Below, in pieces: positions 26,201-38,278 of a stretch of DNA of 64,000 bases; position 1 is the first letter of the stretch; each line of letters begins with the position of its first letter. A program made the position numbers and the translations under genes. The notes under the pieces were generated by a model. The model searched no databases and was not told the origin of the DNA. It saw nothing but the letters and a program-made list of their open reading frames with translations. The stretch is from an uncultured Lachnospiraceae bacterium (lineage in GTDB: Bacteria; Bacillota; Clostridia; Lachnospirales; Lachnospiraceae): assembly GCA_934351255.1 (NCBI GenBank), contig CAKRJH010000014.1, forward strand, positions 1 to 64,000, given 5' to 3'.

Positions 26201-26434
26201 CTTCACCGAAGCGACTTTTTTCTTACTGTTCTTCGTGATGCGGATCTTCCGGATCTCGCAGTCTTTGGCTGCCCTCACAGCAACATTGGTTTTCTTTCCC
26301 TTCTTCAGGGTGACGCTTTTCTTGCTGAGCTTCACATCCGCTCTGGCTGCTGCGGCCGCACCGGCCGGATCCAGAGACAGGATCATGGCAAATACCAGCA
26401 GATACGCCATCATTCTTTTCATTGTCTTTATCAT
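23231..26434 (-). CDS. large secreted protein with Ig-like, SLH-like and CarboxypepD_reg domains
   Basis: A 1067-residue exported protein. Residues 1-31 form a signal peptide (MAYLLVFAMILSL...GAAAAARA). A lysine-rich Ig-like (BIG2-type) module follows (about 33-130), then a short Pro/Thr linker, an S-layer-homology-like region (about 155-290), a long beta-rich middle, two carboxypeptidase-regulatory-like modules (ITGNVVDFDNGRPIANAMVRV at about 715-790, and 805-890), and a C-terminal domain FVLTWGEEPADLDSHVF (about 900-1067) related to YfaP-like proteins. It is probably a surface or extracellular matrix protein. Substrate unknown; the SLH-like part could hold it to the wall. Confidence 0.8.
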   Translation of the reverse strand: MIKTMKRMMAYLLVFAMILSLDPAGAAAAARADVKLSKKSVTLKKGKKTNVAVRAAKDCEIRKIRITKNSKKKVASVKVRKNKLRVTAKKKGTAKVTVAVSYRKGAKVQTKKLRLTVKVKNAAAVRITPKPVKSTKPSATPGPTSTPDNRVTRGSWIKTLCEEMSIDVSGIQADAVDYDFADIENYSGALQIEAAYRYGLLPVENDVQDVPYFYPVNMLTRDYMAYTLSRALGFKFDGELISCTDIGNARYQQEVSNVVKAGIMTLSGNTFSPNAYVTKEEVEQVKKKIREWNASADLSGKAEYDKSTYAAGVKDNSDCSGYTVEQDADGYTLQFEEDNAPALAQGDITILGANEEYPEGIALKVTEVTGDATYTCVAPDVEEVYTNIDLLGQGEVDYRNVKPADDDITVSYDAPEQTEEPATSTQSLKGKNLKAIGGTFKPEDVKFTFDLGEGKTITDNLKLKGKVTVTIPEITALLDANVSLSKGLSVKELTLSMTHQIDIAGGLYWAVADSGQSLQDGNYENDIQGILHKAQGSNFEAGRLDLGIVPIHVAYGLGINIHFFAEISLKGEVSITYSINGTEGIQYKDNMFRTIFNFADTLSLFEVAGTGSLQIGLAVDLAFMEVFDVVGVTFQAGPAFNVKLTPHVFATDALVCANASLYLAAKITLDQETIVGEFLKTVLHVTVEHELLKDNENNPLRLNFHMENLKKVSKCTFGAGTITGNVVDFDNGRPIANAMVRVYLRDKDGSDLQIRKKFTDKTGSYRFDNLTDGTYTIVVTATGYKECRIDDVAVVKNSVNTADTARMIRRDNGQGQLKFKVVSAVTGEDLTGWDYEISTTNTYSNMADIKGTSTDAQYLQNVECGNYVVKISKEDYISTTQNINVLKGANRTVTIALSPKFTTIGDDDAIRFVLTWGEEPADLDSHVFVKNAAGGVVGHVYYSNKEYEDDNTSVNLDVDDRESYGPETITLEKTSDDYTYSYYVYDFTNEDSSASDLLSLSSAKGSVYAGSKLLYSFHVPYSRSGTAWKLFDYTPSNGGLTIYNQMGWSTSSLEFGDSVDWDSSNDD

Positions 26435-26488
26435 AAGGCTTCCTTTCTTTTATTCCCTGTGTTCCTTTCAGGTTCTCTCCTGTTTCTT

Positions 26489-27211
26489 TCAGCAGTTCCG
26501 GGAACTCTCCCCGTTCTTTATCTGTTTGTGTTCCTGCTCCAGTTTATCCTCTTCCTCCTGGATCAGCATAACGCACAGGCTGACCAGCAGGAGCAGGCTG
26601 GATACCCAGATCGTGTGCATCCCCAGTTTACGGATCAGCACACTTCCCACGCCGGCACCCACACCGAACAGCAGGATGATCGCAAAATAGTGAAGGGATT
26701 TGAACAGGGTCTCCCGGTTATGATCCTCCCGGTAACTGCAAAGTGCCTCCATGCCGCTGCGGATATTGCCGATACACATGGTGCTGGCAAACGCATAACT
26801 ATGTACCTTGCGGAAGGACTGCACCTGCATCGCACAGGAGAAGGATACCAGCGCATTGGCCAGAAGATTCAGCCTGGTCGGCATAAACCCCACGGCGAAC
26901 AACAGCACGATCTCCACCAGCACCACCAGCTGCCGCCAGTGAAACCTCGGCCGGTTCTGGAACGAACGCCGTACCTCGGTCGCGGCCGCCACACCCAGTG
27001 CAAAGAACAGAAGCGGCACCAGATAATGCAGTGCGCGCCTCAGATTGCCGGCAAACAGGTTCTGGCTGAGCAGGACGATATTGCCGGTCTGCGCATTGGC
27101 AAAGACCTCTCCCCTGGAAATATAGGTGTAGACATCCTGAAGACCGCCGGACACTGACAACAGCGCGGCGATCCGGAACGACTCCGACATCTGCTTACTC
27201 TTTCTCATCAT
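26489..27211 (-). CDS. YoaK/DUF1275 family membrane protein
   Basis: A protein of about 240 residues with six predicted helices, including RIAALLSVSGGLQDVYTYISRGEVFANAQTGN, the DUF1275 signature, and a second FASTMCIGNIRSGMEAL block. Family members are thought to be transporters, substrate unknown. The frame extends upstream to 27322 over the end of the epimerase gene, but the ATG at 27211, 2 bp past the epimerase stop and behind an AGGTAAGGTGAG site, fits the family start. Confidence 0.85.
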   Translation of the reverse strand: MMRKSKQMSESFRIAALLSVSGGLQDVYTYISRGEVFANAQTGNIVLLSQNLFAGNLRRALHYLVPLLFFALGVAAATEVRRSFQNRPRFHWRQLVVLVEIVLLFAVGFMPTRLNLLANALVSFSCAMQVQSFRKVHSYAFASTMCIGNIRSGMEALCSYREDHNRETLFKSLHYFAIILLFGVGAGVGSVLIRKLGMHTIWVSSLLLLVSLCVMLIQEEEDKLEQEHKQIKNGESSRNC

Positions 27212-27213
27212 TC

Positions 27214-28458
27214 TCACCTTACCTCTCTGTCCGTTCCGTACACGCCGACCGACAGATCGACCGGCCGGTACGGGATCAGCATGGCCTGCAATGCATGGTA
27301 AATGTCGGACTTGCCCGGCCACACCGTCGTCATCAACTGATTATGTTCATCGAGCTGGTGATACCAGGAGCCACAGTTGTGATCCAGCACCACCTCATCG
27401 AGATATTCCATGAATTCACTGTAATCATCGGCATATCCGGCATCCCCGGTCACGCGGTAGAGCACCGCAGAGGTATTGATGGCTTCGGCCAGTGTCCAGT
27501 GCATGCGGTCGTGCACCACCGGACGGCCCTGCCAGTCCGTCGTATAGACAATGCCTCTGGCTCCATCCACATTCCAGGCATCGGCCACCGCACGCCGGTA
27601 CAGTTTCCCGGCCGTCTCCAGATACGGAACCGCCTCCGCGCTGTCCACACCGTAGGTCGATGACGCCCACTGCACGATCAGCCGTGCCCATTCGATCCCA
27701 TGCCCCGGTGTCGCACCATATGGCTTGAACGGATCGTCCGGCTTGTCCCGGTTCTTCTCCAGATCCGGTGTCCAGTCCTCATGAAAATGCTCCGGGATCC
27801 GGTAGTCATTGTCACCGGCCCAGCCCACGACATGGTCTATGATACGTCCCGCGCGCACGCGGTATCTGTCCTCTCCGAGCGTATCTGCCGCCGCCAGAAA
27901 CGCCTCCACCGTATGCATGTTGGCATTGATGCCGCGGTACGGATCCAGCTCGGTAAATTCCGTGTTCCAGGTGTCCACGGCCAGACCCTGTTCCTCGTCC
28001 CAAAACTTCTCATCATAGACTGCCAGTGCATCGTTTAGCAGTTCTTTCGCTCCGGCAGCCCCTGCCAGACTGGCGCTGCAGCCTGCCAGGATCACAAACG
28101 CATGGGCATAGCACTGTTTCGTCGGCAGGATCCCGCCATCCGCGGTACGCCCCGCATACCAGCCGCCGTGTTCCCGGTCCTGCAGTTCCCCTCGCAGTCC
28201 CGCTACCGCGGCCTCTGCCAGTTCCCTGCTGCCCGGATGCCCAAGCACCGTCCCCAGGCTGTATACATGGGCCATGCGGCAGGTGATCCAGGTCTCTCTG
28301 GGACGATCCTTCCACGGCGTCCCATCGTCTCCGAGATAATAGGCTCCGCCCTGCGGCGAAGGAAACTGATGGCCAAACGCCAGCAATGCCTCTGCATTCT
28401 CCTGCAGAAATGTTTTATTCTCCTCGGTATCTATCTGGTATTTCCTGTCTTTTATCAT
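27214..28458 (-). CDS. AGE-family sugar epimerase/isomerase
   Basis: About 414 residues with the (alpha/alpha)6-barrel motifs of N-acylglucosamine 2-epimerase and YihS-like ketol-isomerases: NANMHTVEAFLAAADT, HFHEDWTPD, GATPGHGIEWARLI and MHWTLAEAI, each providing an active-site His or Glu, and a C-terminal WPGKSDIYHALQAM. It interconverts sugars at C2, for example a mannose/fructose/glucose-type reaction; the substrate cannot be told. A GTG ten codons upstream (28488) is an alternative start; the ATG has an AAAGGG site. It is followed at once by the DUF1275 membrane protein, a possible uptake partner. Confidence 0.85.
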   Translation of the reverse strand: MIKDRKYQIDTEENKTFLQENAEALLAFGHQFPSPQGGAYYLGDDGTPWKDRPRETWITCRMAHVYSLGTVLGHPGSRELAEAAVAGLRGELQDREHGGWYAGRTADGGILPTKQCYAHAFVILAGCSASLAGAAGAKELLNDALAVYDEKFWDEEQGLAVDTWNTEFTELDPYRGINANMHTVEAFLAAADTLGEDRYRVRAGRIIDHVVGWAGDNDYRIPEHFHEDWTPDLEKNRDKPDDPFKPYGATPGHGIEWARLIVQWASSTYGVDSAEAVPYLETAGKLYRRAVADAWNVDGARGIVYTTDWQGRPVVHDRMHWTLAEAINTSAVLYRVTGDAGYADDYSEFMEYLDEVVLDHNCGSWYHQLDEHNQLMTTVWPGKSDIYHALQAMLIPYRPVDLSVGVYGTDREVR

Positions 28459-28616
28459 CTTCTCACATCCCTTTCTCCGGCCGCTCACCGGATATCGTAC
28501 ACGCTGCGCAGGCGGATATCCTCAAGATTGCCGGACACCACGGTCACCCTGCGGCTGCCCGCAGACGACATGGCTGCGGCTACAGATTCCCTCGTTTTCC
28601 ATGTCACATTTTATCA

Positions 28617-28666
28617 CAAAAAAACCCGCATGACAGCAGGCATTTTCGCCTGAGCATACGGGTTTT
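28617..28666 (-). terminator. trp operon terminator
   Basis: Downstream of trpA, the arms AAAACCCGTATG and CATGCGGGTTTT flank a second inner stem (AGGC/GCCT) and end in T7 on the minus strand. The rest of the 257-bp gap holds no gene. Confidence 0.8.
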
Positions 28667-28715
28667 CCTTCGTTCCCGGAGACAGCCGTCTCCAGGCCTG
28701 TTATTATGCTGTCGA

Positions 28716-29483
28716 TCAGAGAGCCTCTTTCATGCTTCTGACATATTCTCCGACGTGTTTTGGAGCGTCCTTGCCATACTGCTCCATCAGACGCACGATC
28801 GCAGATCCCACGATGGCTCCGTCCGAAATCTGCGCCATCCGGTGCGCCTGCTCCGGATGGGAGATTCCAAATCCGATCGCGCATGGTGTCTTGGTATTCT
28901 GGCGGATCACATCTACGATCGATGCCAGATCGGTCTTGATCTCGCTTCTGGCTCCGGTCACGCCCAGACTGGACACGACATAGATAAATCCTTTGGCCTC
29001 TGCCGCGATCATGGCAATGCGGTTCTCAGAGGTCGGTGCGATCATGGAGATCAGATCCACGTCATACTTGTCACAATACTCCTGGAATTCGTCTTTCTCC
29101 TCATACGGAATATCCGGCAGGATCAGCCCATCGATGTCGATCTGCTGACAGGTGGAGATAAACTCGTCTGCCCCATAGGAAAATACCACATTGGCGTAGG
29201 TCATAAATACCATCGGGATCGTGACATCCTCGCGCAGCTCCCCCACCATCTGAAAGACATCATCGGTCGTGATGCCGCCCTGCAGCGCACGGATATTGGC
29301 TCCCTGGATCACCGGTCCCTCGGCCGTCGGATCCGAAAATGGGATCCCCAGCTCGATCAGATCTGCACCGGCTGCCACCATCTCATGAACGGCCGCCTTC
29401 GTGGTCTCCAGATCCGGATCTCCACAGGTGATAAATGGGATAAATGCCTTTTTATTCTGAAATGCTTCTGCTATCTTACTCAT
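28716..29483 (-). CDS. trpA: tryptophan synthase alpha chain
   Basis: A 255-residue TIM barrel that cleaves indole-3-glycerol phosphate and passes indole to TrpB. The catalytic Glu is in [19 protein letters not shown] (about 46-64), and the phosphate-binding GFGISHPEQ loop is present near residue 210. The ATG at 29483 ([23 protein letters not shown]) is the family start and overlaps the trpB end by 8 bp; the longer frame to 29555 is not used. Last gene of a T-box-controlled trpD-trpB-trpA operon. Confidence 0.96.
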   Translation of the reverse strand: MSKIAEAFQNKKAFIPFITCGDPDLETTKAAVHEMVAAGADLIELGIPFSDPTAEGPVIQGANIRALQGGITTDDVFQMVGELREDVTIPMVFMTYANVVFSYGADEFISTCQQIDIDGLILPDIPYEEKDEFQEYCDKYDVDLISMIAPTSENRIAMIAAEAKGFIYVVSSLGVTGARSEIKTDLASIVDVIRQNTKTPCAIGFGISHPEQAHRMAQISDGAIVGSAIVRLMEQYGKDAPKHVGEYVRSMKEAL

Positions 29484-30666
29484 GGATATCCTCCCCTCTG
29501 TAACGTGCGATCGCGGCGCAGTCCTTGTCTCCGCGGCCGGATATCGTGATGACAATGATCTTGTCCTTGTCCATCGTCGGTGCCAGCTTCATTGCATGGG
29601 CTACGGCGTGGGATGACTCGATCGCCGGAATGATTCCCTCTGTCCTGGACAGGTATTCAAACGCATTGACCGCCTCGTCATCGGTCACCGGAACATACTG
29701 TGCACGTCCGATGTCATGAAGATGGGCGTGCTCCGGTCCGACACCCGGATAATCCAGTCCGGCTGAAATGGAATATACCGGCGCGATCTGTCCGTACTTG
29801 TCCTGACAGAAGTAGGATTTCATGCCGTGGAAGATTCCCACCCTGCCGGTATTGACGGTTGCCGCGGTCTCGAAGGTATCAATGCCTCGTCCTGCCGCCT
29901 CGCAGCCGATCAGCTGCACACCCTCGTCCGGAATGAAATGATAGAAGGTTCCGATCGCATTGGATCCGCCTCCGACACAGGCTAACACCGCATCCGGCAG
30001 ACGTCCCTCCTTCTCCAGGATCTGCTCTTTAATCTCCTTGGAGATGACTGCCTGAAAATCGCGCACGATCGTCGGGAACGGATGTGGTCCCATGACAGAT
30101 CCCAGACAATAATGGGTATCATCGATACGGCTTGTCCACTCTCTCATCGCCTCAGATACCGCATCCTTGAGAGTCGCTGTTCCGGAAGTAACCGGGATCA
30201 CCTCTGCTCCCAGCAGTCTCATACGGTATACGTTGAGTGCCTGGCGCTTGGTGTCCTCCTCTCCCATGAAGACGACACACTCCATCCCCATCAACGCTGC
30301 CGCCGTTGCGGTGGCCACGCCGTGCTGTCCGGCACCGGTCTCCGCGATCAGACGGGTCTTTCCCATCTTCTTGGCCAGAAGCGCCTGTCCCAGTACATTA
30401 TTGATCTTGTGGGCACCGGTGTGGTTCAGATCCTCTCTCTTCAGATAGATCTTTGCTCCTCCGAGATCCTTTGTCATCTTCTCCGCATAATACAGTCTGG
30501 ATGGACGTCCTGCATAATCATTGAGCAGGTCTGTCAGCTCCTTGTTGAACTGCGGATCGTTCTTATAATATTCATATGCTTCCTCAAGCTCATTGACAGC
30601 GTTCATCAGCGTCTCCGGAATATACTGTCCTCCGTGGATTCCAAATCGTCCGTTCTGATTTGTCAT
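29476..30666 (-). CDS. trpB: tryptophan synthase beta chain
   Basis: A 396-residue PLP enzyme joining indole and serine. The PLP lysine is in [11 protein letters not shown] (about residue 84-86), with [12 protein letters not shown] and the phosphate-binding GGGSNAIG loop. The start [23 protein letters not shown] is typical; a frame four codons longer begins at 30678. It lies 20 bp after trpD and overlaps trpA by 8 bp, as usual for the synthase pair. Confidence 0.97.
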   Translation of the reverse strand: MTNQNGRFGIHGGQYIPETLMNAVNELEEAYEYYKNDPQFNKELTDLLNDYAGRPSRLYYAEKMTKDLGGAKIYLKREDLNHTGAHKINNVLGQALLAKKMGKTRLIAETGAGQHGVATATAAALMGMECVVFMGEEDTKRQALNVYRMRLLGAEVIPVTSGTATLKDAVSEAMREWTSRIDDTHYCLGSVMGPHPFPTIVRDFQAVISKEIKEQILEKEGRLPDAVLACVGGGSNAIGTFYHFIPDEGVQLIGCEAAGRGIDTFETAATVNTGRVGIFHGMKSYFCQDKYGQIAPVYSISAGLDYPGVGPEHAHLHDIGRAQYVPVTDDEAVNAFEYLSRTEGIIPAIESSHAVAHAMKLAPTMDKDKIIVITISGRGDKDCAAIARYRGEDIHE

Positions 30667-30686
30667 GTCGTTAACCAACCTTTCTT

Positions 30687-31703
30687 TTATCGATTGCTGA
30701 CCTCGATCAGCTTTTCCAATGTCTCGTATGCCTTGCCGGAGTCAATGATCTGTCCGGCCAGTTCGATGCCCTCTTTCAGGCTCTCTGCCTTGCCTCCGAT
30801 GTAGAGGGATGCACCTGCATTCATCAGCACGGCGTTTCTCTTTGGCCCCTTCTGTCCCTTCAGGATCCCGCGGGTGATCTCCGCATTCTCCTGTGGAGTG
30901 CCGCCACGCAGTTCCTCTTTCGTGCAACGCTCAAATCCGAAGTCCTCCGGCGCAATGGTGTAACTCTTGAACCATCCGTCCTTGAACTCACAGACCTTGG
31001 TCGGTGCGCTCATGGAGATCTCATCGAGTTTGTCCATGCCGTACACTACCATGCCACGCTCTACCCCGAGGCTGATCAGGACCTGTGCCAGCGGCTCTAC
31101 CAGATACTCGTCATACACGCCCAGAAGCTGCATCTTTGGAGATCCCGGATTGGTCAGAGGTCCGAGGATGTTAAATACGGTTCTGAAGCCCAGCTCCTTG
31201 CGGATCGCTCCGACATACTTCATGGAACTGTGATATTTCTGTGCAAAGAAGAAGCACATGCCGGCTTCTGCCAGGAGTTCCACGCATTTGTCCGGATCCT
31301 GCTCAATGTTTACTCCCAGGGCTTCCAGGCAGTCTGCCGTGCCGCACAGGGAAGATGCTGCACGATTTCCGTGCTTTGCCACTTTCATGCCGCCTGCGGC
31401 TGCGACCAGTGCCGATGTGGTCGAGATGTTAAAACTCTGTGCATTGTCTCCGCCGGTACCGACGATCTCAAAGACATCCATGCCGGTATCTACCTTGGTA
31501 GCGCGGTCTCTCATGGCTGCGGCACAGCCTGCGATCTCCTCTGTGGTCTCTGCCTTGGCACTCTTGGTAGACAGCGATGCCAGAAATGCTGCATTCTGTG
31601 TCGGGGAAGTCTCACCTCCCATGATCTCATTCATGACCTTGTAGGCCTCATCATATGTCAGATCCTCTTTGTTTACGATTTTTACGATTGCTTCTTTGAT
31701 CAT
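30687..31703 (-). CDS. trpD: anthranilate phosphoribosyltransferase
   Basis: About 338 residues. The PRPP-binding [15 protein letters not shown] (about 82-96), KHGNRAASS and the anthranilate-site residues of the family are present. It makes phosphoribosyl-anthranilate. It is the first gene of this operon, 35 bp after the Trp T-box terminator, and is followed by trpB, with no trpC or trpF between. Two starts are possible (31715 and 31703); the second has the better-spaced AAGGA site. Confidence 0.95.
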   Translation of the reverse strand: MIKEAIVKIVNKEDLTYDEAYKVMNEIMGGETSPTQNAAFLASLSTKSAKAETTEEIAGCAAAMRDRATKVDTGMDVFEIVGTGGDNAQSFNISTTSALVAAAGGMKVAKHGNRAASSLCGTADCLEALGVNIEQDPDKCVELLAEAGMCFFFAQKYHSSMKYVGAIRKELGFRTVFNILGPLTNPGSPKMQLLGVYDEYLVEPLAQVLISLGVERGMVVYGMDKLDEISMSAPTKVCEFKDGWFKSYTIAPEDFGFERCTKEELRGGTPQENAEITRGILKGQKGPKRNAVLMNAGASLYIGGKAESLKEGIELAGQIIDSGKAYETLEKLIEVSNR

Positions 31704-31754
31704 ACGATTCACCATTCCTTTCTATAAATGAATAATAAAAATAAACAAACAAAA

Positions 31755-32045
31755 AAAGTCCTTGATAGAAATTTCTTTCTATCAAGGACGAATCTACTAA
31801 TCCGCGGTGCCACCTTGTTTCACAGGAACGACCCTGTGCCCTTAGCTGGATACCTTCATATCCACGACAACTGACGTATGTCTTCACGTTGCAGAATACT
31901 CTGTAGATTCGATGGATCTACATTTGACTGCACCCTCAGAAGTCCATTCCCAATGCACTAGTTTACCGCATCTCACCAACCGCGGCTCTCTGGAAAACAT
32001 CATGTAGAGGTACTTCTCTTCCTCAACGGTTTCACTATAAACTGA
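31755..32045 (-). promoter_or_regulatory. trp T-box: tryptophan T-box leader
   Basis: The minus strand carries the T-box sequence AAGGTGGCACCGCGGA (31816-31801), which can pair as an antiterminator, and a perfect rho-independent terminator with 13-bp arms (GTCCTTGATAGAA-type, 31789-31759) followed by seven T. Upstream is a stem I region; GGGAATGGACTTCTGAG at about 31941-31957 places a UGG (Trp) codon in the specifier position. Uncharged tRNA-Trp would favour antitermination and expression of trpDBA. Confidence 0.93.
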
Positions 32046-32049
32046 TATA

Positions 32050-32078
32050 ACCATATCACCATGGCAGAATCTTGTCAA
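32050..32078 (-). promoter_or_regulatory. promoter of the Trp T-box transcript
   Basis: TTGACA (32078-32073), 17 bp, TATGGT (32055-32050) on the minus strand, just after the TetR gene stop. Consensus -35. Confidence 0.75.
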
Positions 32079-32081
32079 TCC

Positions 32082-32735
32082 TTATTTAGCATCAGATTCT
32101 TTCGGCATCTCCGCCGGCAGGCTCAGCATACTCTGTATCATCTGCTCATGCGCCTTGAACTTGCCCTCCCGGAGCAGGCATCCTGCAATGCAGGAGAAAT
32201 ATACTCTGGTCAGACAGCTGCTGATCTGCTCATCGGTCATCTCTTCGAGCTTCTTGACCAGCATAATCGCAATACCCTGGGAAAACATGATCATATCATT
32301 GACCACGCGGACCGCTCCGTCATGGGACACTCCAAATCCCATCTCCATCTCCTTGATCATCGGCTGCATCATCTGGAACATATCCGTATCAAATACACTT
32401 TTGGTCTCCTGGCTCACACCCTCCCTCATAAAAAGCATGGCATAAGCATTCGGATACTGCTTGGCGTAATTGATCCAGCGCATACCAAACTCCTTGAATG
32501 CCGGCTTGAAGTTCAGACTCTCGCGCAGATACTCCATACACTCCTTCTTGGTACGGTCATATACTGCTCCCTTTACCTCATCCATTCCCTCAAAATACGT
32601 GAAGATCGGTGTCGTGGTGGCATTCATGCGCTTTCCTACCTCGCGGGCGACGACTGCCTCGATTCCTCTCTCCATCATCAGCCCGTAGGCTGCATCAATA
32701 ATCTGTTCTCTGGTAAATCTAGCTTTTGGTGGCAT
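32082..32735 (-). CDS. TetR/AcrR family regulator
   Basis: A 217-residue regulator with an N-terminal HTH (MPPKARFTREQIIDAAYGLMM, then AREVGKRMNATTTPIFTYF at about 28-47) and an all-helical ligand domain. AGGAG lies 4 nt before the chosen ATG; the frame remains open up to 32852 without such a signal. It has its own promoter (32906-32934) and lies between the ABC transporter and the trp operon. Regulated genes and ligand are unknown. Confidence 0.88.
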   Translation of the reverse strand: MPPKARFTREQIIDAAYGLMMERGIEAVVAREVGKRMNATTTPIFTYFEGMDEVKGAVYDRTKKECMEYLRESLNFKPAFKEFGMRWINYAKQYPNAYAMLFMREGVSQETKSVFDTDMFQMMQPMIKEMEMGFGVSHDGAVRVVNDMIMFSQGIAIMLVKKLEEMTDEQISSCLTRVYFSCIAGCLLREGKFKAHEQMIQSMLSLPAEMPKESDAK

Positions 32736-32905
32736 ACTACTCCTCATCTGAAGCGTCTCTGCGGCGATGTCAGATGCAACCCTGTCTCTGCGGTCTTCAC
32801 CCCACATCTGGTCCGCCTGTGACGCTCCTGCACAGACAGACTCCATCTCCAATCATTATTTGCTACAACGCTCGTCTTATAACATCAGTTTTACTCTACT
32901 GTTTC

Positions 32906-32934
32906 ATGATATAAAAAACAATATATTTTGTCAA
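32906..32934 (-). promoter_or_regulatory. promoter of the TetR gene
   Basis: TTGACA (32934-32929), 17 bp, TATCAT (32911-32906) on the minus strand, directly downstream of the ABC ATPase stop. Confidence 0.7.
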
Positions 32935-32956
32935 CCCTAAAAATACATGACGCATG

Positions 32957-33748
32957 TCACTCGGAAAGATCCCGGAATCTCGACAGGAACTGCTTGGTAC
33001 GCTCTTCTTTCGGATTGCCAAACACCTCGTCCGGTGCTCCATACTCCAGCACGTAACCATCGTCCATAAACAACACCTGATCGGACACATCCCTGGCGAA
33101 TGCCATCTCATGGGTCACAATGATCATCGTCATCTTCTGCTCCGCCAGTTCCTTCATGACCTTGAGTACCTCTCCGGTCAGCTCCGGATCCAGCGCCGAA
33201 GTCGGCTCATCAAAGCACAGAATGTCCGGCTTCATGGCCAGAGCACGCGCGATCGCGACACGCTGGCACTGTCCGCCCGACAACTGGTGCGGATAATTAT
33301 CCATACGGTTTGAAAGTCCCATCTGGCGCAGATATCCCTCTGCCTCCCCGCGGATCTCCTCCAGGATCTCTTTTTTCCTGGACTTGTAGTCCGGCAGTTT
33401 CTTTGCCTGAAGCTGTTTGGCCAGCATGACATTGCCAAGCGCGGTATACTGTGGAAACAGATTGAATGACTGGAAAACCATGCCAAAATGCAGACGGTTC
33501 TGCCGGATCACAGATTCTTTCAGATAGTTTGGATCGGATCCGTCAAAGATCACATTGCCGTGAACCTTGATGATTCCCTGATCCGGATATCCCAAAAAGT
33601 TCAGACACCGGAGCAGTGTCGTCTTTCCACTGCCCGATGATCCGATGATCGACATCACCTGGCTTTCCTCCAGCGAAAAGCTGATATCCTTTAATACCTT
33701 TGTCTTGTCAAAGGATTTACAGATATGTTCTACCTCTAAAATAGACAT
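32957..33748 (-). CDS. polar amino-acid ABC transporter, ATP-binding subunit
   Basis: A 263-residue ATPase of the GlnQ/HisP type: Walker [10 protein letters not shown] at about 37-45, Q-loop MVFQSFNLF, signature [10 protein letters not shown] and Walker [13 protein letters not shown]. It powers import through the permease encoded upstream. Last gene of a substrate-binding protein, permease, ATPase operon; the gap to the permease gene is 33 bp. Confidence 0.94.
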   Translation of the reverse strand: MSILEVEHICKSFDKTKVLKDISFSLEESQVMSIIGSSGSGKTTLLRCLNFLGYPDQGIIKVHGNVIFDGSDPNYLKESVIRQNRLHFGMVFQSFNLFPQYTALGNVMLAKQLQAKKLPDYKSRKKEILEEIRGEAEGYLRQMGLSNRMDNYPHQLSGGQCQRVAIARALAMKPDILCFDEPTSALDPELTGEVLKVMKELAEQKMTMIIVTHEMAFARDVSDQVLFMDDGYVLEYGAPDEVFGNPKEERTKQFLSRFRDLSE

Positions 33749-33781
33749 TTTCTTTGTATTCCTTCCTGTGTTCGCTCTTCC

Positions 33782-34468
33782 CTAGCGGAAGTATTTCATC
33801 TTCTTCTCCGCCTGTCCCAGCAGGATCGTCAGAATTCCGTTACAGATCAGATAATAGATCGCCGTAAAGAACAACGGCCAGATCGCGCCTGAGATTCCCT
33901 GGGATCCCTTCATGAAGGACTGTCCTGCCCAGATCACTTCCTGCAGGGCAATGATCCGTGCCAGGGAAGTATCCTTGACCAGAGTCAGGATCTCATTGGA
34001 CAGAGGGGGAAGGACATTTTTCACCATCTGAAGTAACTTGACATGGAAAAAGACCTGTCTCCTTGTCATACCAAGGACGGCTCCCGCCTCATCCTGACCC
34101 ACCGGGATGCTCTCGATCCCGCCCCGGAAGATCTCCGACAGATAGCAGGAATAGTTCAGGATAAACGCCACCGAGGACGCCAGAAAACGTCCGGATTCAT
34201 CACCGCCCCAGACCGGATTGTGTAAGACCAGTCCCGGAAAATAATAGATGATCAGAAGCTGGATCATCAGAGGCGTTCCCCTGACGATCCAGATGATCAC
34301 CTTGAACAGCACCCTGACCGGGGTAATGCGGGATCTGCTGCAAAATGAGATGAGCAGTCCCAGCGGCAATGCCCCCAGCAGAGTGACAAAGAATAATCGT
34401 AATGTCTGTAAAAAACCGACGTTCAGCGAGTGAAGGACGATCGGTAACTGTTGCATGATTTGATCCAT
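33782..34468 (-). CDS. polar amino-acid ABC transporter, permease subunit
   Basis: A 228-residue permease with about five helices and the HisM/GlnP pattern, including IRGTPLMIQLLIIYY at the N-terminal half and the EAA-like loop GAVLGMTRRQVFFHVKLLQMVKNVLPPLSNE. Membrane channel of the system; 20 bp after the binding-protein gene. Confidence 0.94.
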   Translation of the reverse strand: MDQIMQQLPIVLHSLNVGFLQTLRLFFVTLLGALPLGLLISFCSRSRITPVRVLFKVIIWIVRGTPLMIQLLIIYYFPGLVLHNPVWGGDESGRFLASSVAFILNYSCYLSEIFRGGIESIPVGQDEAGAVLGMTRRQVFFHVKLLQMVKNVLPPLSNEILTLVKDTSLARIIALQEVIWAGQSFMKGSQGISGAIWPLFFTAIYYLICNGILTILLGQAEKKMKYFR

Positions 34469-34488
34469 GTTTGCTCCTTTGGCTGCAA

Positions 34489-35268
34489 TTATTTGCTAAG
34501 TGCAGCCTGTACGCCGTATTTTTCTGCAATCTTCTCAGTTGTTCCGTCCTCAGAACACTTGTCAAAGAACTTGTTCAGCTCCTCTGCTGCGTCTGAACCC
34601 TTGCGGAAACCGACGCCGTACTCCTCACTGTTCAGAGAGATCGTGTAAGTCAGCTTGTCATAGCTGGTTCCCTCTCCGACCATGGCTGCTGCCATCAGGG
34701 AATCGATGATCGCACCGTCACAGGTTCCGGAAGCCACTTCCATCAGTGCGTTGGCCTGACTCTCCACCTCGGTACTCTTCAGTCCGTTTGCGTCCGCCTG
34801 CTCCTTGCCGGCACTTCCTGCCTCTACTGCAAAATTCATGCCCTTTAAGCTGTCGACGTCTTTGCACTTGTCTGCCTTGTCCTTAGGTACGATTACGATC
34901 TGTGCGTTGTTACAGTATGCCTTGGTACACTCCATGGAACTGGTCACCTCATCGGTCAATGTCATACCGTTCCATACACAGTCGATCGTGCCGCCGTCAA
35001 GCTCCATGATCTTGTTATCCCAGTCGATCTCGGTGAATTTTACCTTGACGCCAATGCTCTCGGCAAATGCCGCAGCCATATCTGCATCAAAGCCAACCCA
35101 GTTTCCTTTCTCATCCTTGTAATCCATCGGCTCGAAATTGGTGATACCTACCACCAGCGTACCGTTGTCCTTGATCTTAGCCAGATCGGATTTGTCAGAT
35201 TTGCCACAGGAAGCCAGAGAGGCTACCATTGAGATTGTCAGTGCAACTGCCAGTAATTTCTTTTTCAT
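34489..35268 (-). CDS. polar amino-acid ABC transporter, substrate-binding lipoprotein
   Basis: A 259-residue lipoprotein. The signal MKKKLLAVALTISMVASLAS ends at a lipobox LASC, so it is anchored to the membrane. The SBP_bac_3 fold begins at GTLVVGITNFEPMDYKDEKG, and WNGMTLTDE is the usual hinge area. GGAG lies 6 nt before the ATG at 35268; a frame four codons longer is not preferred. The bound amino acid cannot be assigned; its closeness to the trp operon may be accidental. Confidence 0.93.
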   Translation of the reverse strand: MKKKLLAVALTISMVASLASCGKSDKSDLAKIKDNGTLVVGITNFEPMDYKDEKGNWVGFDADMAAAFAESIGVKVKFTEIDWDNKIMELDGGTIDCVWNGMTLTDEVTSSMECTKAYCNNAQIVIVPKDKADKCKDVDSLKGMNFAVEAGSAGKEQADANGLKSTEVESQANALMEVASGTCDGAIIDSLMAAAMVGEGTSYDKLTYTISLNSEEYGVGFRKGSDAAEELNKFFDKCSEDGTTEKIAEKYGVQAALSK

Positions 35269-35324
35269 GTTTGTCTCCATTCTATGTAAACTTTATTATC
35301 CGTATCATATTAATATTGATGGGA

Positions 35325-38188
<2,864 letters not shown>

Positions 38189-38278
38189 AGTTTCATTCCT
38201 CTCTTTTTCATATCGTTTCGTGACAAATCCATTCTCATGGATTCTTTCTTTTTAGAAATCACAGTGTTAATACCCCGC

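Noticed and set aside
38189..38278. Riboswitch before the MATE gene
   Set aside because: The 90-bp gap has no conserved stem or consensus of preQ1, guanidine or similar switches.
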